Below, piece by piece: positions 1 through 7,487 of a stretch of 36,557 bases of DNA. The stretch is from Sneathiellales bacterium. GTDB lineage: Bacteria; Pseudomonadota; Alphaproteobacteria; JANQFL01. Within the stretch, counting starts at the first letter, position 1. Each line of letters begins with the position of its first letter. The notes under the pieces are model-generated. The model was not told the DNA's origin. It did not search any database and was given only the letters and a program-made list of their open reading frames with translations. A program made the translations under genes and the position numbers. Location of the stretch: NCBI GenBank assembly GCA_028277845.1, contig JANQFL010000008.1, positions 1 through 36,557 on the forward strand. The letters run 5' to 3'.

Positions 1-259
1 CATTCTGACGGAGCGTATTGGCGCCAAGGCCAAGGCTGGCGGTGACGGCCATACCCGGGGTATGGCCGAGACGGCAGCCGCCGGATTTGGCGCCAATACG
101 CCCGTCCCACAAAAGCGCAATGGGGGTTTCCGAGCGGGCGCCCCCCAACGGCGTCAGACGGCTTGCGCGATGCCCGGCATCGCGCGGCCCCGTCTTCCTG
201 GTGGATGGCCAGGCCGCTCGTGAAACAGAATGGATTCCATCTAAAGAGGAACTGCTCTA
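1..259. repeat. Palindrome-rich terminal-inverted-repeat element (MITE-like), left window copy, 5' end missing
   Basis: Positions 1-55 match 36459-36513 exactly, and 61-86 match 36520-36545. The right edge at 226-257, read in reverse complement (GAGCAGTTCCTCTTTAGATG...), matches the left edge of the other copy at 36435-36465 with one substitution in the first 23 bases and a small gap further in, so the element has imperfect terminal inverted repeats of about 31-32 bp. A TA dinucleotide (258-259) flanks the edge, as a TA target-site duplication would. Inside are nested palindromes: 13-27 with 87-101 (15-bp perfect arms), 47-55 with 59-67 (9-bp arms), and 165-185 (10-bp arms around one base). 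No credible coding region is present. Full length is inferred at about 285 bp by joining the two partial copies. It resembles a non-autonomous IS630/Tc1-mariner-type element, but that assignment is inference. Confidence 0.75.
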
Positions 260-355
260 GTTGTCAAACACCGATACTTGGAACGCTGCCATAAAAGTGT
301 AGCCGTGCCGGAAACGCCGGGCAATTGGGACAAAAGGGCACACTTGGGCGTACGT
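260..355. other. Spacer after the repeat element, no gene seen
   Basis: This is a short stretch between the repeat element and the 3' end of the glycosyltransferase gene. I see no open reading frame with protein-like composition and no convincing terminator hairpin. Confidence 0.5.
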
Positions 356-1627
356 TCAAACCTCGGTACCGACCGATTGCCGGCAGATAACGTCATCGAT
401 CACCGCAACTGCATTGGCGATTCCGTCTTCGCCGGCGATGGCACGGGCGACGGCCTGGGCACGCTCCCGATAGGACGGCGTTTGCGTGAGCGCGACCAGC
501 CCTTTGGCGAAACGTTCCGAGCGCAGACGGCGTAGGGATTGAGGCTTCGGACCGCATCCCAGCTTCCAGATACGATGCCCCCAGAACGGCTGATCGACCG
601 ACAGCGGGCAAACCAGCGTCGGCAATCCCGCCCGCAATCCGGCGGCCGTGGTACCGGCACCGCCGTGGTGCACGACGGCGGCAACATGTTTGAACAAGGC
701 TTCGTGCGGCGCGCTGTCGATGACGTAAAGACTGTCGGGCACATCGATTTCCGCCACGCCGCCCCAGCCCGTTGCCAGAATCGCCCGCACGCCTGCCCGG
801 CGTACGCCGTCAACGATGGTACGCGCCAGCTTCTGCGGGTCGCGTGACGTCATGGACCCGAAGCCGATGTACACTGGTGTCTCACCGGCATCGAGAAATG
901 CCTTTAACGACGCGTCCGGCCGCCAGTCGAATCCTTCATCGAGAAACCAGTATCCGGTCATGTGCAGGCCGTCGTCCCAATCATCCGGGCGCGGCACCAC
1001 GGCCGGAGATACGGCGCACAGCCGGGGCGACATGGCTCCGCCGATCTCGCCGCCGAACGGCACGAACACGGGTCCTTCGTCCAGACCCAGTATCGTCTTG
1101 CGCCAATCGTTGTAGATGCCCCGGTACAACAACCTTGCCAGGTAGTGCAGCTTGTATGTCAGGCGGTTGAGCCAGCGCCACTTGTCGAACGTCCAGACGG
1201 CCATGGGAAAGGCGCTGGTCGGATAAAGCGGAATCGGCGATGTGGACACCAGCGCCGCACCGGTGGCTTCGGCCACGTCTACCGCCGCCAGGGTCTTGGG
1301 GTGGTAGATAATCAGGTCGGCGCCGCGGCCCGCTTCCCATGTCGCCTGCAGGGACCGCTTCATCCACGGCACGATGTGCGTCTTCCAGATCCGGATCATG
1401 GCCAGGATGTTGCCCGCCATCACCTCCCGTACCTCGGCCGACTGCAGGAACGCCTGCATATCGATGCCGATGGAGCGGAACGAAAGTCCATGTTCCGTCA
1501 CCCATTGCGCGAAGTTTTCCGGCGCCGCCAGCAGCACATCATGGCCGCGCGCCTGCAGTGCCTTGCCCAGGGCGATGTACGGCTGCACGTCTCCGCGCGT
1601 GCCGAGCGTGAGGATGGCGATCTTCAT
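356..1627 (-). CDS. UGT/GT1-type glycosyltransferase (sterol/macrolide glycosyltransferase-like)
   Basis: The 423-residue protein has the two-Rossmann GT-B organisation of the MGT/UGT family. The N-terminus (residues 1-31) has the acceptor-domain signature KIAILTLGTRGDVQPYIALG..L..RGHDV. The donor-domain strand VYIGFGSM is at 252-259. The nucleotide-sugar-binding signature HHGGAGTT is at 320-327, followed by LP.LV.P...DQPFWG to residue 350. Enzymes of this family transfer sugars from nucleotide-sugars to small lipophilic acceptors such as sterols, hopanoid-like lipids, polyketides or carotenoids; the acceptor cannot be told from sequence. There is no signal peptide, so it is probably cytosolic or peripheral. 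An ATG at 1627 follows a GGAG about ten bases upstream. It is divergent from the membrane-lipid-like operon starting at 1761, so a shared promoter region of about 130 bp is possible. Confidence 0.85.
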   Translation of the reverse strand: MKIAILTLGTRGDVQPYIALGKALQARGHDVLLAAPENFAQWVTEHGLSFRSIGIDMQAFLQSAEVREVMAGNILAMIRIWKTHIVPWMKRSLQATWEAGRGADLIIYHPKTLAAVDVAEATGAALVSTSPIPLYPTSAFPMAVWTFDKWRWLNRLTYKLHYLARLLYRGIYNDWRKTILGLDEGPVFVPFGGEIGGAMSPRLCAVSPAVVPRPDDWDDGLHMTGYWFLDEGFDWRPDASLKAFLDAGETPVYIGFGSMTSRDPQKLARTIVDGVRRAGVRAILATGWGGVAEIDVPDSLYVIDSAPHEALFKHVAAVVHHGGAGTTAAGLRAGLPTLVCPLSVDQPFWGHRIWKLGCGPKPQSLRRLRSERFAKGLVALTQTPSYRERAQAVARAIAGEDGIANAVAVIDDVICRQSVGTEV

Positions 1628-1760
1628 CGGCGGCGGTCTCCGCGCCGGGAAATGTGAACACGCGCAGCCGGCGAATGGGTTACCATGACTGTCCCCCGAA
1701 GCGGACCTCGCTCATGCGAACCTGGTCCGCGAGCGGCTCAACCGGCACAGGAGGCGCGTC

Positions 1761-2486
1761 ATGGGTTTCGGCACCATCATGATCATCTATCACTATTTCG
1801 GCCTCGGTTTCCTCGTTGCGGCCGCAGCGGGCAATCGCGACCGATTGCACCGGGCGCTGATCGGCGTCGCGATCCTGGCGGTGGTCGCCGCCATTTGTTA
1901 CCCGATTTACATGATGGGCGCGATCATTCCGTCACCACGTGCCCTTTTGGGCATCTGGCCCCTGCCCGCCATGGCCGGCATCGGCGCGCACTTCCTGATG
2001 AACAAGATCCCCGCCCTGCAGGATGAAAAGACGAAGCGCCGGGAGGCCAGGAAGGCGGCCAAACGGGCAACGGCACGAAACGACAAAGGTGAAAGCATCG
2101 AGCAGGCCGTGGCCCGCCTCGACAAGGCGTTGAAGACCGGCGACATGGACGGCGTGCTGGCCTGCTACGACGATGACGCGGTGGTCATGCTGGAATCCGG
2201 TAATATGGTACGCGGCAAGGCGCAATTGAAATCGGTGTTCAAACGCTTTCTCGGTTCGGGTCTGGCCTCGACCCGGCATCCCCAGGTGGTCGAGGCAGGC
2301 GACATGGCTCTGTTCGTTGCCCGCTGGAGTTCAGCCGGAAAATCCCACGACCACGAAGGCGGAACCGCACCTCCACCGACTTTCACAGCTACTTCCGTGT
2401 TCCGGCGCAGCCCTGATGAGACAGGTGCTTTGCGCTGGCGCTTGATGATCGACAACCCCTTCGGCCCAGGTACCCGGTCGGCATAG
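1761..2486 (+). CDS. Membrane-anchored NTF2/SnoaL-like protein
   Basis: The 241-residue protein has an N-terminal hydrophobic part with segments around residues 5-22 and 34-53 and a weaker third near 60-80. A charged linker rich in Lys/Arg/Glu/Ala follows (about 88-112). The C-terminal part (about 113-235) looks like an NTF2-fold DUF4440/SnoaL-type domain: an EQAVARLDKALKTGDMDGVLACYDDDAVV helix, a VRGKAQLKSVFKRFL helix, and beta-strand-like MALFVARW and LRWRLMIDNPF. Such domains bind small hydrophobic ligands or act as accessory domains, so no enzymatic role can be assigned. The start is supported by AGGAGG about seven bases before the ATG. It leads the apparent operon with the Lgt-like and radical SAM genes; the gap to the next gene is 64 bp and contains two short hairpins. 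Confidence 0.7.
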   Translation: MGFGTIMIIYHYFGLGFLVAAAAGNRDRLHRALIGVAILAVVAAICYPIYMMGAIIPSPRALLGIWPLPAMAGIGAHFLMNKIPALQDEKTKRREARKAAKRATARNDKGESIEQAVARLDKALKTGDMDGVLACYDDDAVVMLESGNMVRGKAQLKSVFKRFLGSGLASTRHPQVVEAGDMALFVARWSSAGKSHDHEGGTAPPPTFTATSVFRRSPDETGALRWRLMIDNPFGPGTRSA

Positions 2487-2533
2487 CGAGTAATCGCTCG
2501 CATAACGTGCCGCAATTTCGCCTAAAAGGCGAA
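2486..2533. other. Two short hairpins between NTF2-like and Lgt-like genes
   Basis: One inverted repeat pairs 2486-2490 with 2497-2501. A second has perfect 6-bp arms, TTCGCC at 2517-2522 and GGCGAA at 2528-2533, with loop TAAAA. No T-run follows, so an attenuating or mRNA-processing structure is as likely as a terminator. Confidence 0.3.
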
Positions 2534-2550
2534 CTATCAACGCGGCTGGA

Positions 2551-3249
2551 ATGGTTCATCTCCTATTCGATCTTCTCGCCTGGGCAGCCGCCATCGCGAC
2601 CGGTATCGCCGTCTGGCAATGGCGGCTCAAACAAACCGACACACATGCGCCCGTGCGACGAAGCACGGGATATTTGCTGGCGCTGGTCGCGGGCGCCATC
2701 ATCGGCGCGTTCGTTGTCGGCACCGCCAATATGCAACTGTCCGGTCATGACGGCGTCGGGCGCTCCATAATTGGCGCCCTTGCCGGGGCCATTGTCGCCG
2801 TCGAAGGCTACAAGGCCGCGACCGGAATTCGAGGAAGTACCGGCGTCTACTTTGCTGCGCCATTGGCTGTCGGCGTCGTGATTGGGCGGATCGGATGTTA
2901 TCTGGCCGGACTTGACGACTTTACGCACGGGTCTCCAACCACACTGCCGTGGGGTGTGGACTTTGGCGACGGCGTCGTGCGGCATCCGGTCCAGCTCTAC
3001 GAAGCCCTCGCCCTGGCGGCCTTCCTGTTCGCGTATCTGCTGGCCCTACGCAAGAATTGGCAGCCGGTCATGGCGTCGGGCTTTTATCTCGTCGTGGCGT
3101 GGTACGGCGCTCAGCGGTTCATCTGGGAGTTCATGAAGCCGTACGCCCTCGTCGCCGGCCCGTTCAATTTGTTTCACGTCCTCAGCGCGGCTCTGGTTGC
3201 GTACGGGTTGTGGATGATCTTCTTCAGGCAGAGACAAATCGGATCATGA
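2551..3249 (+). CDS. Lgt-like integral membrane protein (prolipoprotein diacylglyceryl transferase family), short divergent form
   Basis: The 232-residue polytopic protein has about six to seven hydrophobic segments. Two Lgt-family hallmarks are clear: GRIGCYLAGLDD near residues 111-122 and RHPVQLYEAL near 147-156 (Lgt: GR.GN...GE and PRHP.QLYEA). Classical Lgt moves the diacylglyceryl group of phosphatidylglycerol onto the lipobox cysteine of preprolipoproteins in the inner membrane. This protein is shorter than E. coli Lgt (291 residues). The region where Lgt carries its essential HGGL histidine reads SIIGALAGAIVAVEGYK, with no histidine. I therefore call it a paralogous family and not the housekeeping enzyme. 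Its stop overlaps the start of the radical SAM gene (ATGA), which suggests translational coupling. The ATG at 2551 has only a weak ribosome-binding site. Confidence 0.75.
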   Translation: MVHLLFDLLAWAAAIATGIAVWQWRLKQTDTHAPVRRSTGYLLALVAGAIIGAFVVGTANMQLSGHDGVGRSIIGALAGAIVAVEGYKAATGIRGSTGVYFAAPLAVGVVIGRIGCYLAGLDDFTHGSPTTLPWGVDFGDGVVRHPVQLYEALALAAFLFAYLLALRKNWQPVMASGFYLVVAWYGAQRFIWEFMKPYALVAGPFNLFHVLSAALVAYGLWMIFFRQRQIGS

Positions 3250-4730
3250 GCGATCAATCACCCGATATGCATTCCCCGCAGACCATCCGGAAACAGGCAC
3301 CGTATATTTTCTACGGTCAGACGACAGCATTGTGCGGCGCGTGCCTCATGCCGGTTCCCGCAAAGATCATCATCGAGGGAGGCGACGTTTTTCACCTCAA
3401 GCGGTGCACCCGACACGGCGTGCAAAAAGTGAAAATCTCCAGTGACGCCGCGTACTTCAAACAGTGCAAGGACTACTTGAAGCCCGGCGACCGGCCGCTA
3501 CGTGTTCAGACCCGAACCGAATACGGCTGCCCGTTGGACTGCGGGCTGTGTCCGGATCACGAGCAGCATTCGTGTCTCGCCTTGGTCGAAATCAACGAGG
3601 CGTGCAACCTCAATTGTCCGGTGTGTTTCGCTGACTCCTCGACAAGCAAGACCAGCCATCGGCCACTGGAAGATATCGAGGCCATGTTGGATGCGCTGGT
3701 AGCCAGTGAAGGCGAGCCGGATCTGGTGCAGATCTCCGGTGGAGAACCGACGATCCACCCGCAGTTCTTTGACGTTCTCGATGCCGCGAAACGCCGGTCG
3801 ATCCGACATCTGATGGTCAACACCAACGGTATCCGCATAGCCAAGGATCCGGCATTCGCCGAACGGCTCGCCAGGTACGTGCCACGCTTCGAAGTCTATC
3901 TGCAGTTCGACAGCCTGCAGCGCGACGCACTGATGGACTTGCGCGGTGCCGATCTGCGTGAAGTGCGCCTGCAGGCACTGCGTCGGTTGGAGGAACTTGG
4001 CATTTCCACGACACTCGTGGTGACTGTGAAGCGAAGCGTCAACGACGACGAAATCGGCGACATTGTGAAATTCGCGCTGGAATACGACTGCGTGCGCGGT
4101 GTCACGTTCCAGACCATCCAGGACGCCGGACGAAACGAGGGCTTTGCGCCGCCGGAAAACCGCATGCTGTTGAGCGATGTGCGCAAGGCGGTGATCGCCG
4201 ATTCCGGCGTGTTCGGAGCCGACGACCTGATGCCCCTGCCCTGTCACCCGGAACAGATCTGCATCGGCTACGGTCTGCGCAAGGGCACATCGGTCACGCC
4301 GCTTCTGTCTCTGCTGCCCAAAGACCTGCTGCTCGACGCCGCCCCGAACACCATCGCCTTCGAAAGTTTTCCGGCGCTCAGGGAAGCAGTATTCGATCTT
4401 CTGTCGCTGTCGACCGCGGCGTCCGATTCGGCCGATAGGCTGGGCCAGGTACTGTGCTGCCTGCCCCAGGCGGCGATTCCCGAAACCATCACCTACGCCG
4501 ATACCTTTCGTATCGTCATTCTTGAATTCATGGACCGTCACAACTTCGACGTCGGCGGCGTCAAGCGCTCGTGCATGCACTTCGTCCAACCGGACGGCCG
4601 CATCATTCCGTTCGACACCTTCAACCTGTTCTACCGCGACGGCCAGGTGGAGAACCTGCGGCAACGGTTGCGGCCGGACACGACGGACCAGCGCCATGTT
4701 CGAAGGGGGCAAGCATCACTGGAGGAGTAA
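3246..4730 (+). CDS. Radical SAM protein of the MJ0619 / tetraether lipid synthase (Tes)-like family
   Basis: The 494-residue protein has an N-terminal cysteine module (Cys30, Cys33, Cys54 in ALCGAC...KRC.RHG). A second cluster, GCPLDCGLCPDHEQHSC, covers residues 94-110 (Cys95, 99, 102, 110). The radical SAM motif CNLNCPVC is at 120-127 (Cys120, 124, 127 for the 4Fe-4S cluster that cleaves SAM). A QISGGEPTIHP glycine-rich motif follows. Near the C-terminus are PLPCHPEQIC and RSCMHFVQPDGRIIPFD. This pattern matches the archaeal MJ0619 family, whose members include enzymes that join two lipid tails by sp3 C-C bond formation to make tetraethers; bacterial homologues have been linked to membrane-spanning lipids. 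The exact reaction here is unknown. I chose the ATG at 3246 over longer in-frame starts because it overlaps the upstream stop as ATGA and begins where family similarity begins. Confidence 0.8.
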   Translation: MSDQSPDMHSPQTIRKQAPYIFYGQTTALCGACLMPVPAKIIIEGGDVFHLKRCTRHGVQKVKISSDAAYFKQCKDYLKPGDRPLRVQTRTEYGCPLDCGLCPDHEQHSCLALVEINEACNLNCPVCFADSSTSKTSHRPLEDIEAMLDALVASEGEPDLVQISGGEPTIHPQFFDVLDAAKRRSIRHLMVNTNGIRIAKDPAFAERLARYVPRFEVYLQFDSLQRDALMDLRGADLREVRLQALRRLEELGISTTLVVTVKRSVNDDEIGDIVKFALEYDCVRGVTFQTIQDAGRNEGFAPPENRMLLSDVRKAVIADSGVFGADDLMPLPCHPEQICIGYGLRKGTSVTPLLSLLPKDLLLDAAPNTIAFESFPALREAVFDLLSLSTAASDSADRLGQVLCCLPQAAIPETITYADTFRIVILEFMDRHNFDVGGVKRSCMHFVQPDGRIIPFDTFNLFYRDGQVENLRQRLRPDTTDQRHVRRGQASLEE

Positions 4731-4735
4731 CCGGC

Positions 4736-4951
4736 ATGGGGGAACAACAAGACGGTGGTTGGGGACCTGTCGTGGTCGCCCTGGGCACTTTGATCGCCGC
4801 GCTCTGCGGCGGATGCGGGCTGGCGTTCATCTTGTATGAAGGCGCCGCCTTCGGCGAATTCGGCATTGCCTCGGGCATGGCGATTTGGTTCGGCATTGTT
4901 CCCGGGGTTATCGGCCTTTTGATCCGTTGGGCCGGCAAGTCCATGAAGTAG
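4736..4951 (+). CDS. Tiny membrane protein with GGC motif (paralogue 1)
   Basis: The 71-residue protein has two hydrophobic segments, about residues 11-34 and 43-66, and ends in a short basic tail. The first segment runs into ALCGGCGLAF (Cys24, Cys27). It starts six bases after the radical SAM stop, with a strong GGAGGAG (4721-4727) before the ATG, so it belongs to the same transcript. It resembles the next gene in size, in the ALxGGC segment and in the later hydrophobic stretch, so the two look like a tandem duplication. I do not recognise the family. It could be an accessory subunit of the upstream enzymes or a substrate of the Lgt-like protein. Confidence 0.65.
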   Translation: MGEQQDGGWGPVVVALGTLIAALCGGCGLAFILYEGAAFGEFGIASGMAIWFGIVPGVIGLLIRWAGKSMK

Positions 4952-4977
4952 AAGATATAGCCGTGCCGTGCCCGAGA

Positions 4978-5202
4978 ATGAGTAGCGTAATGATCGCCAC
5001 CGGCGCTCTGGTTACTGCTTTGAGTGGTGGCTGCAGTATTGTGTTCGGCATCGATGCGGTTGGGTCGGCATGGCTGCTGTCACTGCCGTTTGGCGGCCTT
5101 CCGTTTCTGACCGGTCTTGCCCTGGTCTACTTCGGTTGGCGCGTGCGCAAACGATACGAGTCGCGCAACAGCGGCTCGCCCAGGACCGAAAACGAGGTTT
5201 AA
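4978..5202 (+). CDS. Tiny membrane protein with GGC motif (paralogue 2)
   Basis: The 74-residue protein has hydrophobic segments at about residues 4-26 and 31-52, followed by a basic, hydrophilic tail (WRVRKRYESRNSGS...). The first segment contains ALSGGCSIVF (Cys19), matching ALCGGCGLAF of the preceding gene. The ATG at 4978 is taken as the start; an in-frame GTG at 4963 would add five residues. It lies 26 bp after the previous stop and probably ends the operon. No known family was recognised. The predicted topology is two membrane spans with the tail on one face. Confidence 0.55.
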   Translation: MSSVMIATGALVTALSGGCSIVFGIDAVGSAWLLSLPFGGLPFLTGLALVYFGWRVRKRYESRNSGSPRTENEV

Positions 5203-5337
5203 CCGTATAGACAGCCACGATTTGTGCTTTTCCCGTGCCAATTCAGTTCTTCACCAACGTGTGAACAGGGGTTTATTTGCATTCCGGCGGGTGAATGCGA
5301 TGTTTTCGTCATAAACATTCGTTCGACGGGAGCGACT

Positions 5338-5808
5338 ATGATGAAAATGCTAATGCGACGGTCCGGTTTCGCTACTGTTGTGGCAGCCGTACTGCTAATT
5401 CCACTCTTCGCCGCGCCGGCTTTGGCCAAGGATGCGGTCTATACTGGCACGTTCAGTAGCCTGGCGATCAGCGGCTACGACCCGGTGGCCTATTTCACCC
5501 AGGGTATGCCGGTGAAGGGCAAGAGCGCCCTGGAGCTGGACTATATGGGTGCCACCTGGCGCTTTGCCAGCAAGGCGAATTTGGAAGCCTTCAAGGACAT
5601 GCCGGAGAAATACGCGCCGCAGTACGGCGGGTATTGTGCCTGGGCGGTTTCGCAGGGTTATACGGCATCGACCATACCGGAGGCCTGGAAAATCGTCGAC
5701 GGCAAGCTTTACCTGAATTATTCGAAAGGCGTGCAGGCGACCTGGGAAAAGGACATTCCCGGCAATATCACCAAGGCCGACGGCCACTGGCCGAAGGTCT
5801 TGAATTGA
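5338..5808 (+). CDS. Exported YHS-domain protein
   Basis: The 156-residue precursor starts MMKMLMRRSG and carries a classical signal peptide with a hydrophobic core and an APALA cleavage region near residues 27-31. The mature part has the proteobacterial periplasmic YHS-domain signature: LAISGYDPVAYFTQG, then a YMGATWRFAS strand, then YAPQYGGYCAWAVSQGYTA, and IVDGKLYLNYSKGVQATWEKDI near the C-terminus. Some relatives are annotated as YHS selenoproteins; here the conserved GGYC position is an ordinary cysteine. YHS domains are often linked to metal handling, but the role of this subfamily is unknown. A GGGAG five bases before 5338 favours this ATG, with the next codon also ATG. It is monocistronic and convergent with the cyclase at 5918. 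Confidence 0.8.
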   Translation: MMKMLMRRSGFATVVAAVLLIPLFAAPALAKDAVYTGTFSSLAISGYDPVAYFTQGMPVKGKSALELDYMGATWRFASKANLEAFKDMPEKYAPQYGGYCAWAVSQGYTASTIPEAWKIVDGKLYLNYSKGVQATWEKDIPGNITKADGHWPKVLN

Positions 5809-5917
5809 CTGCGGCATCCGGGCGGATTTTCACCCGTCCGGGTCGCGCAATTGACGCCGCCCGGCAAATGGACCCTCCATATCGTCATCGCCGACAGCGG
5901 CACGTTGAGGGGCCCAG

Positions 5918-7315
5918 TCAGGCCCGTTGTTCCGACCCCATCCAGACCTGCACCGGTTCTTCGCGGCCCTTGAGCGTGTGCGTATCGCCGCAACGGAAAC
6001 CATCCAGGGCATCATCGTCTTCATCGGATTCCGATCGTACCCGTTGAACCATGTCGTCGCTCAAGACGATCTGAACGCCGAGCGGGCGGCTGAGCGATTC
6101 AAGATGGCTGGCGACGTTGACGGTATCGCCGAGTACGGCGAATTCCAGACGCCGCTCCGAGCCTACATCGCCCAGCACCGCGTCGCCGTAGTGCACACCC
6201 AGAGACAGGCGGATCTGTTCGGTGCCCTCCTTTTCCCGCTTCCGGTTCCACTCGTCGATACTGCTTACCATCGCCTGGGCGCAGCGCAAGGCATTGTGCG
6301 CATCGTTCGGGCCTGGTTCGGGCGTGCCAAAAGTGGCCATCAGGCCATCGCCGAGGAACTTGTCGAGGGTGCCTTCGTGTTGAAACACCGCGTGTTCCAT
6401 GCGGCTGTGAAACTCCCTGAGCGTGTCGACAACCTCGTCCGGCGTATGGCGTGAGGCGAACTGGGTAAAGCCGACGATATCCACGAACATGACGGCGACA
6501 GGCTGGGAACGCACCACGCCCAGGGGCTGGTCGCGGTCGGCCAGGCGGTCCACGATGTTGGGCGGAAAATGCCGCGACAGGTTGTTGCGTTCGCGCGCGG
6601 CCTCGGCCTGTTTGATCAGCAGTTGGTTGGTCCGCCAGCCTCCGAGAGCGAGCGTCGCGGTGACGATAATCAACACGATCACTTCCTGCAGGCGGGCGGG
6701 AATGTCGACCTCGTTGGGATCGAGGAATTCGAAGATCTGCGGATGACCGGCCAGCGCGCCTTTGACGGCCGCCGTCAGTTCGGGATATTCGGCCGGGATG
6801 AACCAGATGATCAGCATGGAGACGATCCACAGGCCGGATGTCCAGGTCCCGAAGGCGAACAGCGTGCGCCACGAATAGGCCAGTGTGGCAAACGCCAGAA
6901 AGATAAAGAAATACATGAAACCGTTGAACTGATATTGCATGGCCAGCGGCCATACTGCGTCGACGAACGGGTTGGGCACAATAAGAACGAACGTCATCAA
7001 GGCCACGTCGACAAATAATAGCAACAGCTCCACACGCGACACGCCGACGCGTGCGACCCGCAACTGAATCCAACCGTTCAGCGCGAATCCGAGCAGCATG
7101 ACTTCGTAGTACAACACCTCCCAGTTGGGATTGAGAAACGGAAGGTAGAGCCCGATGATCACCAGCGCGATCCAACGGGCCAGTACGGCGAGCCTTTGGC
7201 CTTGCCGCTTGTCTTCCCGCAATGCCTGTAACAGATAACGGTTGGCCGGATCGTCTTCATCCAGTTCCGCCCGTTCCCGGGCCGTCCTGAAGACTTCGGC
7301 CAGTGATTGTGCCAT
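5918..7315 (-). CDS. Membrane-anchored class III adenylate/guanylate cyclase
   Basis: The 465-residue protein has a cytosolic N-terminus of about 45 residues, then five or six hydrophobic segments (about 46-62, 70-83, 97-114, 130-147, 154-173, 210-225). A short coiled linker (RERNNLSRHFPPNIVDRL) leads into a class III cyclase domain (about 270-455). Metal-binding aspartates are Asp279 (VMFVDIVGFT) and Asp323 (KFLGDGLMATF). Lys319 is the base-contacting lysine, and Asn400 of GDTVNVASHLE is present. The position usually filled by the transition-state Arg (N..xxR) is His404, encoded CAT. The enzyme would make cAMP from ATP, although Glu391 sits where many adenylate cyclases have Asp, so purine specificity is uncertain. 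The ATG at 7315 has AGGGGA upstream and is preferred over a 30-residue extension. Confidence 0.85.
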   Translation of the reverse strand: MAQSLAEVFRTARERAELDEDDPANRYLLQALREDKRQGQRLAVLARWIALVIIGLYLPFLNPNWEVLYYEVMLLGFALNGWIQLRVARVGVSRVELLLLFVDVALMTFVLIVPNPFVDAVWPLAMQYQFNGFMYFFIFLAFATLAYSWRTLFAFGTWTSGLWIVSMLIIWFIPAEYPELTAAVKGALAGHPQIFEFLDPNEVDIPARLQEVIVLIIVTATLALGGWRTNQLLIKQAEAARERNNLSRHFPPNIVDRLADRDQPLGVVRSQPVAVMFVDIVGFTQFASRHTPDEVVDTLREFHSRMEHAVFQHEGTLDKFLGDGLMATFGTPEPGPNDAHNALRCAQAMVSSIDEWNRKREKEGTEQIRLSLGVHYGDAVLGDVGSERRLEFAVLGDTVNVASHLESLSRPLGVQIVLSDDMVQRVRSESDEDDDALDGFRCGDTHTLKGREEPVQVWMGSEQRA

Positions 7316-7487
7316 GCCGATCCCCTCGTCCCTTGTTCTTCTCCCGCCAGCGATGGATGGCCGCCGGTTCCCTATCCATGTGGGCACTTTGGTCCAGGCT
7401 GCCAAGTGGGGATTAAACCCTTAACCCGTGCGCCTGTGAACCGGGAGGACAGCCCGGTTCAGTCCAGTCGCAAGCAAGAGAGACGGC

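Noticed and set aside
18-260. 80-codon ORF inside the left repeat element
   Set aside because: It runs through the palindromes and the terminal inverted repeat, has Arg/Pro-rich shadow-like composition and matches no protein pattern.
2949-3245. N-terminal extension of the radical SAM protein
   Set aside because: The extension is an out-of-frame reading of the Lgt-like gene, Arg-rich and without family similarity. The ATG at 3246 gives an ATGA overlap and the normal family start.
2551-3249. Housekeeping lgt
   Set aside because: The protein is too short, lacks the HGGL histidine, and sits in a specialised operon, so I describe it as Lgt-like only.
3498-4712. 404-codon antisense ORF over the radical SAM gene
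   Set aside because: It is a typical GC-rich shadow frame with His/Gln/Arg/Val bias, opposite a gene with strong motifs.
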